Positions 25,570 through 38,300 of a stretch of 64,000 nt of DNA are shown in pieces. The stretch's first letter is position 1; the number at the start of each line of letters is the position of its first letter. The DNA comes from Symsagittifera roscoffensis (taxonomy: Eukaryota; Xenacoelomorpha; Acoela; Convolutidae). The notes under the pieces were generated by a model. It was not told the DNA's origin. It did no database searches and saw only the letters and a list, made by a program, of their open reading frames with translations. A program made the translations under genes and the position numbers. The stretch lies in assembly GCF_963678635.1 (NCBI RefSeq), contig NC_087066.1:24481012-24545011 (forward strand), in the 5' to 3' direction.

Positions 25570-25805
25570 TTTACCCCCACCCTCCCACCCTCCAGTTTAC
25601 ACCTTTCCCAGTTTGCCCCTCCCCAGTTGACCGCCACCCACCCCAATTTACCCGCCCCAAAATTTTTTAACCAATGAGCGGGGGACTACTCAGCGTAAAC
25701 TCCACCTCTTTACCTTTTCCCCCAAAATTTTGATCACCCCGCCACAAACTGGGGGAGGGGAGGGGGCAAACTGAGGGAAAGGGTAAATTGGCGAGGTGGA
25801 ACTGA
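25570..25805. repeat. C-rich / G-rich imperfect inverted repeat with G-quadruplex motif
   Basis: A C-rich stretch (25571-25660, with CCCAGTTTGCCCCTCCCCAGT) faces a G-rich stretch (25745-25805) that contains its approximate reverse complement. The G-rich arm carries GGGGGAGGGGAGGGGG at 25751-25766, followed closely by more G-runs, a fair G-quadruplex candidate. Confidence 0.7.
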
Positions 25806-27252
25806 CTGGGTAATATGGAGAAGACGAAACTTCCCTTTTTTCGATAAAAGATACTTTTACGCAAACAAGCCAAGCAAAATAATTGATTAGTAAAATAGCA
25901 ATCAAACAAACTTTACAAAGCTGAATAAGAGTCAACAATCTTTCAGCAAACACCAGTTGAGCCGAATAAAACTAGATTTAGAAAAAAAATATGCAAGTCT
26001 TTCCTCTGAAACGCTAGTAACTTTGATCAAACCTGTTTAGAGGACAATAGAAGTCCGTGATGGGAAATCTAAGCCAGCAAAACTTGATCAGACCAACCAA
26101 AGTCCGACTATGCAATTTTAACTGGAACAAAATTGTTTTCATTCCGTAAAAAAACAAGATCTGGGACCCCAACCCCAAACCATAAGGTGCTAAGGAAATC
26201 ACACTATTCTTTGCCAAGTAGAAAGAAACCTGGAAGCTGATAAGGTTCAATATTAGAGCAACGTAAACTTCTCAGAGATTTATAGAAAAACTTGTTTACG
26301 GAGAAGTCTAGTTCCCGATTACAAGAAACTTTCTCTCGCAAATATAATCAACTATTTATGATACAGAACTTGAAAAGGGCAACGTCTTGACTGTTCTGGT
26401 TGTCTTTTGATAAAACATAAAATTGGACTGTCAATATAAAATATTAGGAGAAGCTATTTGAGAAGTATAAGTCATTAGTATACTCAAAGCAGAATAGAAA
26501 ACAAACTGACAAACAATTTGCTTGATTTCAATAAGGAAACATTTCGTATGCGAGCTAAAAACTTCTATTGCGCATGTCAGCACCATCAACTAAGTATTCA
26601 AAGTATTCAGCGAGCATTTTACTCAGATCCAATATGCATTTGGACAGTGCGTAGCAAACTAGTGATGAAAAACAAGTTGGGTTCCGGAATCTTAAAATTT
26701 TATTAAAAAAATGGTCTGAATGAAAACCATAACACAGATTTTTTCTGATTTTCTTCAAAAATCGGAACAATTTTATGTTCTTCGCTAAGTTGAGTCTACC
26801 TAGCAAAAATATTTGACCAGTTTTTTTTTTGCAACATTTCGAAAACTTTATGATTTTTTAAGAAAATCAACTACGATTGAAAAGAACTCAAATTGATTGT
26901 GCACTTGACAAGTTTTTTTCGAGATTAAAAAAAATGGCTGAAAACAACCCACTTTTCAGCTCTTCTCTGCTCCTAAAGAGTATTTGGATCAAAGTTTTTC
27001 TGAGCTTTTTAAGATAGCATTTAATGCAATTTAACTTAGGCTTAACAACTAACCATTCTAAACAATAACAAGATTACTCGTATGTACAGACCTTTGATTG
27101 ATCGCCACCATATTTCGGTAAAATATGTTTTGATAAATTATAAATGTTACAACTTCAGTAGTCTTAGAAGATTTTATGACATCTTAGCTGGCCGCTTTTT
27201 AATGAGCGGTAACTAGTTTGTGCTAAATTTTCAGCATCATAGATAGTTATTC
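25806..27252. other. Non-coding stretch
   Basis: AT-rich; only short random-looking open frames. Confidence 0.4.
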
Positions 27253-27735
27253 TTCCGACTTTCGATACGAAAGTAACTGAATATTTGTGCTCGGGGTGGG
27301 TTTTTTTCAGACAAGTTTTGGCTTTTTAACTAGCCATTTTTGACGGAATTTTTATTATCATTCAAAAGGTATTGTTGTCTTGAGCTTAAATTTGAAAAAA
27401 ATATTTGACCTGTGATCATTTTTCGTAAAGTTATGGGGTTTAAAGATTACCATTTTGGCCAATTTGGGACAATTAACGCGCGTTATATTTAGCGCTATTA
27501 ACGCGTAAGCGAGGATTTAATCCGTCTTAGATATTGTTCCAAATTGGTTGAAAGACGCTTATTTGCCATAATTGATTTGTTACAAGGAGCGAAATCCATT
27601 GTTTTGTTTTTTATATGGAGTGTGGTGGGATGGTTTTCATAGAAAAATTTTCAAATTTTAGAGAAAAAAATTCATTAAATTTTTTAATGTTGTTTATGTT
27701 ATTACTGCTCCATAAACCTAAAAAGGCAGTCGGAA
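27253..27735 (-). mobile_element. MITE-like repeat, family A, copy 5
   Basis: Reverse-oriented full-length copy of 483 bp. TTCCGAC (27253-27259) and GTCGGAA (27729-27735) form short terminal inverted repeats. The internal GCGCGTTATATTTAGCGC-like palindrome is at about 27478-27500. It is the best copy for defining both ends of the family. Confidence 0.7.
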
Positions 27736-29324
27736 CATTCATGGATTCGCTCTGATACGAGTAGTCTTGTTAATCAAAGTTTTAAACGAGCAGTTTATGT
27801 TGAGACGAACCTAATTGAGGATAGTTCGTAGCACACCCGCTTGGAGCCACCTAGAATCCACGTTCGACATCCGCTCAAAAAATTCGAATAGAGAATTTGG
27901 TCTGTTTACAAAACATGTTTTTTTAAAAAACCAATCCAGTTGGAGAAAACTTGATCAACAGGTCATTTTTTATTTTGCGGGGAAGTTTTATAAGAAAATC
28001 TTGTTAGGAACTTTCAGTCATTCACGTTTTTCAGCACAATTACCACTTTCTTTTTACAAACAGATTTTGAATTGAATTTAAAATTTTGAAAAGTCTAACT
28101 TCTACAATTCAAATTTAGAGTGATAAAATTTATTTGTTAAGCCGAAAAAAAAGAAAAGATAATCGCGACCCAAATAAGTGCTTTTACGGCGTTCATTGAC
28201 TTTTAATAGCTTAGAACGTATCGTGGGGTGTATTAGGGAAGGAGGGTTGAAGAATAAAAAAACGTTTGCCAATATGTTCTCCAATATGTATAATTTTTTC
28301 TCAAAAATTACTCGAGAAATTTTATTTAGCAGTCGGCCCAATTGGACCAGTAGCGAATTTAGGTGCAGGGGCGTTGTTGGCGGATACCCTATCTCAGTGT
28401 ATCCACCCCTTTGGCACTATTGTCCGACATCCATTTTTACCTGACGCATTACGAGGTCAGACTATAATTTTTGTGAATTGCAAGTGGATTCCGCAACGAG
28501 GACACTCTTTGTTCTTTTTTTCGTTCTTTCGTTTTCTTTGATTGTTCCGACAAAACTTCAACTTGTTTAAATAATTGTCTTTGTATTCAAGAAACCTACA
28601 AACAATAAATTTTGCGCCTATACAGTTCACAGCTTGACCTCGCATTGACGGACCCTAAAATTTTTCTACGGGTGCTTATGTCGACATTTTTTTGTAAATT
28701 AATTTTGAGTTTGAGGGTGAGGGCGTGAAAACAGCGCAAATATTTTTCCAACTTCGCTTTAGATCTTTTTAGAGCCGCTTGCCGCTCAGAAAGTTTTGGC
28801 AAATTGTGATTTTATATTAGAGTGTTTAGCAGAGCTTGAAAAATCAAGTTGGTCGATCTGAAAAAAGTCGACAACATTTTTAAAAACCCGACACCCCCTA
28901 GGAGAAAATCTTGTATCACATCCTTTAGTTTATAATATGTAAAAGTTTTTGATAAAAACTTGAACCACACTCGACCAACCAAACCTCATTGAATTCAAGA
29001 ACTTTTGATCTAGAAAGAGGTTTTCTTTTTCAACACAGAAATTTCTTGGAGTATTGGCTCATGTTGTCTGCAGTACGAGTGAAAATTTTTCTGAAAATGA
29101 AAAAAAAAGTTCAAATCCATCTGAAACTTAACGGAAAAATGAATTTTGAATGCTATCAATTTAGACCTAGTTTTATATATTGACTTTTAAACTCTAATTA
29201 TTACACATGTACAACGGCATTTGAACATATAATTTGAATAGATTTTATAAATAAGGTAAACGAGCAATGTGCGAATGAAAAATACAAAATTAGCTATCAA
29301 AGGGTTTTGGGGAAAATTAAGACT
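27736..29324. other. Non-coding stretch
   Basis: No gene supported. A GC-richer patch at 28330-28460 is open in two frames but matches no domain I know. Confidence 0.4.
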
Positions 29325-32300
29325 TTAATTGAAATAAGGCATTCGTTTTTCTGCAACTGCTCTCTCGGGCTGCATGCCACTCTTCGGCATTGATTGGTTC
29401 ACCGAAGCCCGAACATATGACCTCTTTTTGCCTCCGGTGCCTTTTCCGAACGCAACTTCGTGGCTTGACTCGTCTTTCGCAGGCACCAGTTGGTTGTCGG
29501 TTTTCTCTCCTTCTGAACTTGAAGACAAACGAATGCTTTCGTTGTCTTTGGCTGATTTTGAGCTTTTTTGTTGTTTACGTTGGCTAGATTTCTCTACCTT
29601 TTTGCCCCTTTGGTAGACTGAATCTTTTTCGCTATTGTCATCACTGGCGTACATGTCCAAAACTGGGGGCCCTCTAAAACACATCAAGATCATTTGACTC
29701 ATGGTGTAAAAATGATTTTTTTTTCTTGAAATTACATCATATTCCTTGTACAGCCGGTAAAACTTATCTGCAAACAAATATCATCAAAAATCATTGAAAA
29801 CATTGTCTGTACTAGAAAAATTCCCAATAATTTGACTTGATTTAATCAATTTTAAATAGGTTTGATTCAAACTTGGAGAGTGTGTCCATATCCTCCTCTT
29901 CTTCCTCGTTGCCCTTTTTGCCACTCTTCCTCTGTTTCAGTTGTGGCCTTGTGGTCTTCAGCACCTCCACGAAGTAGTCATTATAAACGACCACCCGCGG
30001 CACACGCCAACACACTCTATTCGTACACGGCGGCGCATATCTGAACACAAACAAGATATAAAAACAAGATATACGTTAAGAAATAATGATACCTAGCGAT
30101 AAAGATCTCGCTAAAAACGGATAAAAAGTTTCTTAATTTAAGATTAGTTTAAGAATATGTACAAGTACGGGTATCTGTACTATTAAGATGGTTTGGACTT
30201 TTAAGCTAAAAAAATGAGACTGGGATAAAAATCAAATTATTAATAAGACTTCTAAGCTAACTAAATGATTAAAACTCAGATTAGGATGTTTAGATTAGGT
30301 TGTTAACAAAAAGTTTAGTAAAGGTTAAGGAACGTTTAACAGGAGAATAACAATTTTAAGTTTTCAGGAGGCCTCTCGTTTTATTGCCCTGATTTTCGTC
30401 CAGCGTCTTAGCTTTTCCGAAGTCGTTGAGTGTCCCAAGTGGTCCATAGCTTTGATAGTTGAAGCCGTGTTCATCCAAACAGGAGTATCGTGAGTCAGAG
30501 GTTCGTTGCCCGGGTCGAGATCCCGCTCAAAAACCGCTCAAGATTTGAGCGGTTTGAGCGGTTTGGGCGGTTTGGGCGGTTTTTTTTGGAAAAACCGCTC
30601 AAACCGCTCAAATCTTGCTTAAAAAACGCTCAAAAACCGCTCAAAAACCGCTCATTTCTTGCGGTGATTTTTGAATGGTTTTTCAAGTAAGATTTGAGCG
30701 GTTTTTGAGCGGTCTTATACAGAAAACCGATTAAAACCAACAAAAAGGCCTTGAAAGGTAATTTGACCCCGGGTTGACCTCCATAGACCAAAAATGCTTA
30801 TATTAAATTTCCCCACACCGAAAAAGCTTATCATACAATTGCCTGCATCAAATGTATGGAAACATGCTAATCATACAACTTTCATACAATTTCAAACAAC
30901 CATTGAAAAAAGATTCAATCAAGTTTCTCCGGCTACAAAATGAGCGGTTTGAGCGGTTTTTGAACGGTTTATCTAAACAAACCGCTCAAAAACCGCGCAA
31001 GACTTGAGCGTTTTGATGTGTTTTTTTTAGACAATTACGCTCAAAATCTTGCTTCAAAATGAGCGGTTTGAGCGGTTTTTGAACGGTTTATCTAAAAAAA
31101 ACCGCTCAAGAACCGCGCAAGATTTGAGCGGTTTTTGAGCGTTTTTTTTTAGATAAACCGCTCAAAACCGTTCAAATCTTGCGCGGTTTTTGAGCGGTTT
31201 TTTTAGATAAACCGTTCAAAAACCGCTCAAACCGCTCATTTTGAAGCAAGATTTTGAGCGTAATTGTCTAAAAAAACCGCTCAAACCGTTCAAATCTTGC
31301 TTCAAATTAGGTGAAAAATCTCGACTCGGGTGGGAGTGCCCGTCGGGTCATGCTGATTTTCTTGGACTCTCGGCTTGAATTTGACTTTCTTATGGGAAGA
31401 GCGTGTTGAGTTTTTTGAGAACAACTTCATCTTGCCCTCTAACTCGCGAAGTGGAAGGTCTCAATGGTGACTATCAGAAGTGGTGAAGTCTTCAAAAGGA
31501 CTGGCTGGTTTTCCACCTTAATTGTTACTGCCTCCAAATTGGATAGCAAGGGGGTTTTAAAGCATGAGGATATAAGCTCAATTTTTTTCGCACATTAAAG
31601 GCTGTGGCCGTCTAGTCCGACGCGGTCTTGTGTTGTGGCTCATTTGCTATTTTGATATCTTCAGTGGTGGGGGGGATTTATTGAAGGATAAGCTTTCCGT
31701 TTAGCCTTCCTCGTAGGTTTCGGCGTAGAAGAGCACTGAGTAAGTTTTGGCTCGGTTACGGGTTTTTCACGGTCGGAACTGCCTCCTTTACTCCGACGTT
31801 TTTGCTTTTTTGACGGCTATTCATTTCTAGCAGGTTTTCCACGGTTTGTCGGCTGGCATCTATTTGGCGTTCGTATGTTGTATCCTGGCTATCGAGGAGA
31901 ATCACAGGTAAGAAAGGAGATTGATCGGCGTCTGAGCTCGTCGTTTTAAGGCCAATTCGGGTCTCGGGGTCATGGCCTGATTCCTGTATTACTCTAGTTT
32001 CCTTGGTTTTGGTTCATCTCGCCTTATTTCTGTTGATCTATAAGATGAAGTGTCTGACGCTGGTCCAGGGTTGGATTGTGTAGGTGGCTTCAAGTTTCTC
32101 AGCAAAACTAGGTCACTAGTTTCATCGTTGGTAAGGGTCTCCATTGACATATTTATGAACGATTGTTCGGTATCTGACTTCTCGGCGTTTGGTTTTGTTC
32201 GGGTTGCCCTGATGAGGTTCTAGGTCAATGAAATTCTTGGTTTCGATTGGGGTTTTAAGTTGCCTATTTTGCTCGTCTTTCTCTCGCAGAAGGGTCTCCC

Positions 32301-35300
32301 ATGAACTATTTATGGCCGCATTACGCCCGGCGATGTCGATTTGTTCAATTTTTGCCTCGAGGTTTTGTTTTCTCTGAGACGTCTGCAAGCTTTTAAGCCC
32401 AAATTTCCTAGCTGGCTAATTTGTTTTTCCTGGGTCCTTCCATAGCATAGAATTTTATTAACTGGTTATTTTTCCGAGGGCTCTTTTCCTTTTGTTCTAC
32501 TGATCTTTTCACCACTAAATCAGATTTACAGAATTTTTTACCGCTCTTAAGAGTTATAGTATGATCTGATTTCCTCACTATTTCTTCTATAAATTCTACG
32601 GTTTGTCCTTTGTTCGATCCTGAGTTTTTTTTTATAAATGAGAGACCTTCGTGTTGTGACACTCAGTACGGGATTTGCTACTCCTAGCGCTTTTCGTTTC
32701 ACCGTGAGAGAACCTTGACTGGAGAGCCCGAACTAGTAGCTACTTAGTTCATTACGTTAGTATTGTCGTCTGATGAGGATGAATCTTCGTCGACATGTCC
32801 GTCTTCAACCTCGTCAAGGGCGTCGCAGTCATAGCGTCTGTCCCGGCTCATCAGTTTCTTCCCCTATCTATGCATAGTAGTTTTTTTTCCAATCTAGATT
32901 TTTTGAGGATGGGTGTTTCACGAGGTGTCAGATAGTATTTGGTGCTCTACCAAAGTGAACTTCGAAGGGTGAGCAATTTAGAGATTGTTGTGTTTCGGTT
33001 CTTAAACAGTTCCGATAGAGTTTCAATGGGTTTAGTTTTAGAGGAGGTCTTGGTTTTACCTGTGCCATGACCACAAGTCGTTCATTGATTGTTCTAAATA
33101 ATTTTTGGACCAAACATGTGGCTCTGTGGTCATCTACTGGGCTAAAAAGATGGTTATGTTTTGTTCCTGACAAAATTCAAGAACTTCATTTGAGATGAAC
33201 TCTGACACTTGGTCCGTTCTAATAGTTCTAGGTACCCTTTGTAGAGCTATGTTTCTTCCAAAATGACGTTTATTATGATGTACCTTAATTATGATGTTCC
33301 ACAATGATTTCCCATCTGTAGAATGTGCTGTTTTCGGTCTACGTCTATTGACTTGATAGTTTTCGTTAATACAAGATCTTGTTTTGTGAGGAGAGCCATG
33401 AATTTAGTATCAAAAATTTGTAGCACAGAAATTGGGAATAATTTGTTTTTATGGCTTTCGGGCTTTTATCTTAGATGGTAGTTTGACCTTTGGTTATACC
33501 CGTCGGGTTATTGTACTGAGTACAGTAGAGCGAGATATATTTAGAGAAAAGTTGTCTAAATTGGAGTGATTTTGTTCGATTGAATCAAAATGGTCTAACA
33601 TTTCTTAAAGATTTTAGTTTGCAAAAAAATCAAAAATTTGACTGGATGGAGATCAGTTTTCTGTACGCGAATGAAAAACTTAGCACATTTAACTTTTGGA
33701 ATAAGCCAAAAAAAAATTTTTGCAGCTTTGACAATTCGATTCTCGCGTTCAGTTTCTTGCGTTGTCAACTTATTATCTGAATGACCAATCTTTTTGCAGT
33801 ATTTCAGATCATATGACTCCAACTGTTGAGAGATTTTTTCTCTTATTTCTGAACGAGAATATCTACGCATCGTATTTTTAAAGCCCAGAAGAAGGCTAAT
33901 ATGACTTACCGAGGCAATCATATAATTCTCATTGTCATATGGCAGAGTTATCGGTTCACCCGATGGTTGTCTAGACAAGTAACCTACAAATTCCTCTTCT
34001 TTACCCGGGAGGTGTTCAACAGTAAAATCATAAAGTAGAAGTTTGTCTGCCCAAAGGGTAAGCCCGGATTGGTCCGTTTTTGTGTACCTATTGTCTTTTA
34101 GGACCCTAATTAACGCTTTGTGATCCGTGTTGGCCTTAAAAGTAATTGTTGAAATGGTCTAGTGCCCATATTAAAACCAAAAGTTTGAGGTTATGAAATC
34201 GATTGGCGAATGTTACCATTTTCCAGATTCCTTCATGTTCTTGCTTGAGAGATGCGCTCAAAAATGAGATGCATTACATTTACTTTTGATCTAAATTTGA
34301 CGTCAACGTCGTGATTTTCACCGTATTTCAAGTTTCTTTCTTGATTTTGTCGAAAGCCGCGAGATGTACACCTGACCAGTTTATTGGTTTTTTTTCATTA
34401 GTTCTGTTGATAGGGAAGCTAGGTTTTGGGTTATTGTTTTATATTGGTTAATTGAATCTATTAAAGATGTAATGTCTTTAATACATTTTGATCCTTTTAG
34501 ATTGCAACTTGCATCAGATTTGTGGATCAGGGCATGGTTCTATTTGCATCGATCTTGAATCCCAACCATTCTTATTTATGGGTTAAGAAATTAAGTTTTC
34601 CCAAATTTATGGCTAAACCTCTGTCGTCGTGCAGAGTTTTCAAAACCTCTGTAACTATTTTATACTGGTTTTTAGCGCTACCAACTGTAGCAAATAAAAT
34701 GTTGTCTGATTACCAATGTGGGCTTGGTAATTTCTCGTACAAGCGGTCCATTATTCGTTGAAACTAGTAAAGCCATAAAATCCTGTTTTGAACCGATATG
34801 AACCCCTTACGTCTCCTTTACTATGTGAAAACTACATTGACTACATGCTTTTCTTGACAAGGGTATCTGGATATAGGCGTATTTTAACTTTAGTGATGAT
34901 AACCAGATTTTATCTGACCACTAATTGTTGAGGCGACGTTGTCAATTAGTTCAAACAAGTAGAGAATTTGATACTTATTATGGATTAACTGTTCGTTTAG
35001 TAGTTTTCAATTCAATACTAAATTAAAGGGTTCATCTTTTTTGTAACGTCCATTGGGGATATAAAAAACTTCCGACCATCTAGAGAGTTTTCTATATGGC
35101 CGTCGTTAAGTGATTGGTTGATGCAGTGTTTGACTTTTGGAAGAGGCGTATAGGTATGCGCTTGCCTTTTACCTGTATAGGTTTTAATGGTTCGTTGAAA
35201 TTAATTTTTAATGTTACATTTTTTGATCTGCCTATCCTTGATACAAGGTCTTGGAAATTTTAAGATATGTTTAAAATAAACTCACAATTTTGAGCTGTGT

Positions 35301-38300
35301 CAGTGATTGAACCTGAAGGAATGTCTAGTTTAACTTTATTCTGATTTATTTTTCTGCCAACGGGAGTTTCCTTAGATGTCTGTGGTTGGAATTAAGCTCA
35401 TGGACATCTGTTTGTACATCTTTATCTCAAGTTTTGGGGGAATTTCATTGCCACAGAATCTTTTTTGCACCTTCAGTGATATATAATTGTTGGTTTTTTG
35501 CGTCTGATTTTTTCGATTGGATCCTTACTACGACTTTTCCAATGATAATAGTAGTACGACGGCCTTGATAAGACTTTTTTCCGATGGTCTTGATAAAATT
35601 TTAGGCTAATACGTTCTCAGGGGTTAAGTATTCGTTACGCAGCTGTATTCCACGTTTCTAATATTTGCAAAAAAAACATTTCAAAGTAGTGATGTCTTTA
35701 CGTCTCCTAATTTGCAGTTTTTGGCAAGTTACGATAGAACTTCATGAAATTTCTCCATTGAATCTTGATCTTTTTGTCATCGACCAAAAATGTGGATCTT
35801 TCATATGTTAAATCCGTAGTTATAGTGAATTTTGCTTTCTTCAAATCCCAGAACTCTGTAAAATTTTTGTCTGAAATCTTTTTTCCTGGATTTTTTTTGA
35901 GCCAGGCATTTTTTTAAGAATTTATCTTGCCAAGTATAATTGTGATTTTAGCTTTTTGTCTATATTTTTTTCAGACAAATGTATTTTGCATTATCCTCGG
36001 TTTTTCTCCTTCGCAGTTCTTCGTTATAAGCCCTGATTGCTTGTCTGTTTCTTTTTCTCTGTCTAACTGACGGGTTTTGTCTTCGGACGGCTACGATATT
36101 TCTGGAAAGGGTTACGTAAGCTCGGCCCTAGATGGTGGGTTTATCCCATCGTCAATATCAACGGAATCTTTGGCGATGCTTGTTAAATTTTTAGCTCATT
36201 TTTCCCAATCTTGGTGGTTTTTGCCAATGCGTTGTTCCAAAAGAACCCTAGTTATCGTAAGTTCGTCTCGATAAAAATTTTGCTACTAACGGATAGAAAA
36301 TTACCTAAGCCTGACTAGCCAAGGACTACAAAAAAGTACGGGTTTCTCTGCAATTAAGATGTAGTAGATTTTTAACGAGGAATAGATTTTAAAAAAATTA
36401 GATAAAAAGAATTCTATGCTAACTAAATGATTAAAACTCAGATTAGGATTTGTGCAAATCAAGATTGGTTTTTCGAAAAAGAACAATAAACAATGTAAGA
36501 TTGAAGATTGATCCAAAGGCGATGGCTTGTGGCAGGTATTTTAAATTACAATTTAGAACATGGCTAATGCTAGAAGTTACTACGCTTGTTTCACAATATT
36601 TATGAGATATGAAAACACGAGTTACAAAAACAGGAGATTTAAAATCACGACATAAAAAACGAGATATAACCTTACTTATTATTACATTATTATGAACTAC
36701 AGTGAAGGTTCTTTTTTAAAGGCAACCATTAGGGTCGAAAGTTTTTTTGGCACCAAGGAGTTACTTGGTGTGAGGGATAATTTTTAGCAAAATTTCGTTT
36801 TGCAGTAGTTTAGAGTTACATTTAACCATTTTCTCTATGTTTTTTGCCTCGAGCAGGCACTTGAGAAGTTTAAAATTAACAATACGATGGATGATATTTT
36901 TGAAAAGTTAATGTTCACTATAGTGGGTCTTAGGAAACTTCCACGTCTCAGAGAAATCTTTATGGTTGGAAAAGAGTAACGAACGCAAGAAAACTGAAAA
37001 AAAAAATGACTCTTTGTTTTTTTTTTAAAAAACCTTCAACAATTGAAATTCTAAGAAAAAATAGATGACTTTGAGCCCTGTGAAGTTGTAGAACTAAGCA
37101 TGATGGAGACTTTCCGTTAAAACTAACCCAATTTGAGAAAATTGGATCAATAGGCAAATTTTTATTCCACTTGGAAATCTGATAATTAATTTCCAATTTC
37201 GAAATTAGAAGTCGATCACGTTTTTCGTGATGTGTACACCACTTTTGCTGTTTGCTGTTCGATAGTGGAGTTAGCTTTCCGTTTAACAATGGAAATTCAG
37301 TGAACTACAAAAAAAATTTAAAGTCAAACCGCGAAAAACCAAAATTGAGCGTGAACAAAATTTAAGACTTTTTCCCGAAAAAACCACAAAAAAAAACAGC
37401 AAGACCTATATAAGAGTACTCACTACGTTCATTACTCTGAATAATATGATGAGGTCTTGCTGACATGATGAAAAATTTTGGCAAGATTTCCTAAAGTTTT
37501 TTTACACAATAAAAGATTCTTGTAAGAACTTGAATGGCACTATAACCAGGTGTATTAACCTGCCAGTGTCCTTGTACTTCTTGATCTTTCGGCCATCTAT
37601 TGTGGACCTGATGTCCGACTTCTGTTTGGTGAATCGCAGTGCGGACTCCGTCTTGAACTTGGTCTCCACCCGAGGGATCAGAGACTTGTTCAAGTACACT
37701 GACGGAGCCACATTATCCAGGGGGTCATTCTTGGATGCTGAAGAGAGAACTCATTTACTGGTCATAAGTGCGGTAAAATATTAGGTTAGATTCTATTATA
37801 TTTTGAAATTTAACTTGTTCTTGAAAATCACCACCTTGGAAGCCCCGCCTAGTCCAAAATAAACAACTCAAATTTCAAACAATTCGACCCAAAATGACTG
37901 AATTTTGGCTACGACATTGAATTTGGGGACAAAAAAAAAGATTTTCTGTTTTAAAGGCGAAGTCGACTAGGTCGAGGATTACATTAGGATTTTTAAAGTA
38001 TAACGGGATCCTTTTTAAGGCTTTAAATGCAACTAATTTAAACAATGTTTGGTCTAATTACTTATTAGCTATTTCACTGCTAGTACGAAGCAGTCGCATT
38101 GCGTCCAAAAGGTCCAATAATCTCTTAATCTTAAGTAGTTTTACTTTAAAAGCGATTTTTCTAAAAAACTATCATATGGTTTCCTCCCGCGCGCAGATTT
38201 ATGATGTATTATTAAGGGTAATAAGCAAAAAAAAATCAACATTCTGCCAAGTTGTTTAAATGATGTGGAATTGTTTCTGAAACACCAGAAAACCCATAAA

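Larger units (their letters stand above)
30165..36450 (-). mobile_element. Decayed Ty3/Gypsy LTR retrotransposon in a host intron
   Basis: Recognisable reverse transcriptase, RNase H end and integrase pieces lie in order on the minus strand between two related terminal segments (30168-30300 and 36334-36450). The coding region is riddled with stops and frameshifts, so the copy is dead. It lies entirely inside intron 3 of the membrane-protein gene, on the same strand. Exact ends and target-site duplication could not be fixed. Confidence 0.75.

Noticed and set aside
29674-29777. Extending the last exon of the membrane-protein gene upward as one continuous frame
   Set aside because: The extension cannot be joined to exon 4 in a matching phase, whereas acceptor TTTTAG at 29674 joins the donor at 29872 in phase 2 without a stop.
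30500-30520. tRNA-like GTTCG motif
   Set aside because: No cloverleaf can be drawn around it; it is part of the palindromic insertion end.
30490-30690. ORF with RFERFGRF repeats
   Set aside because: It only translates the GAGCGGTTT repeat array.
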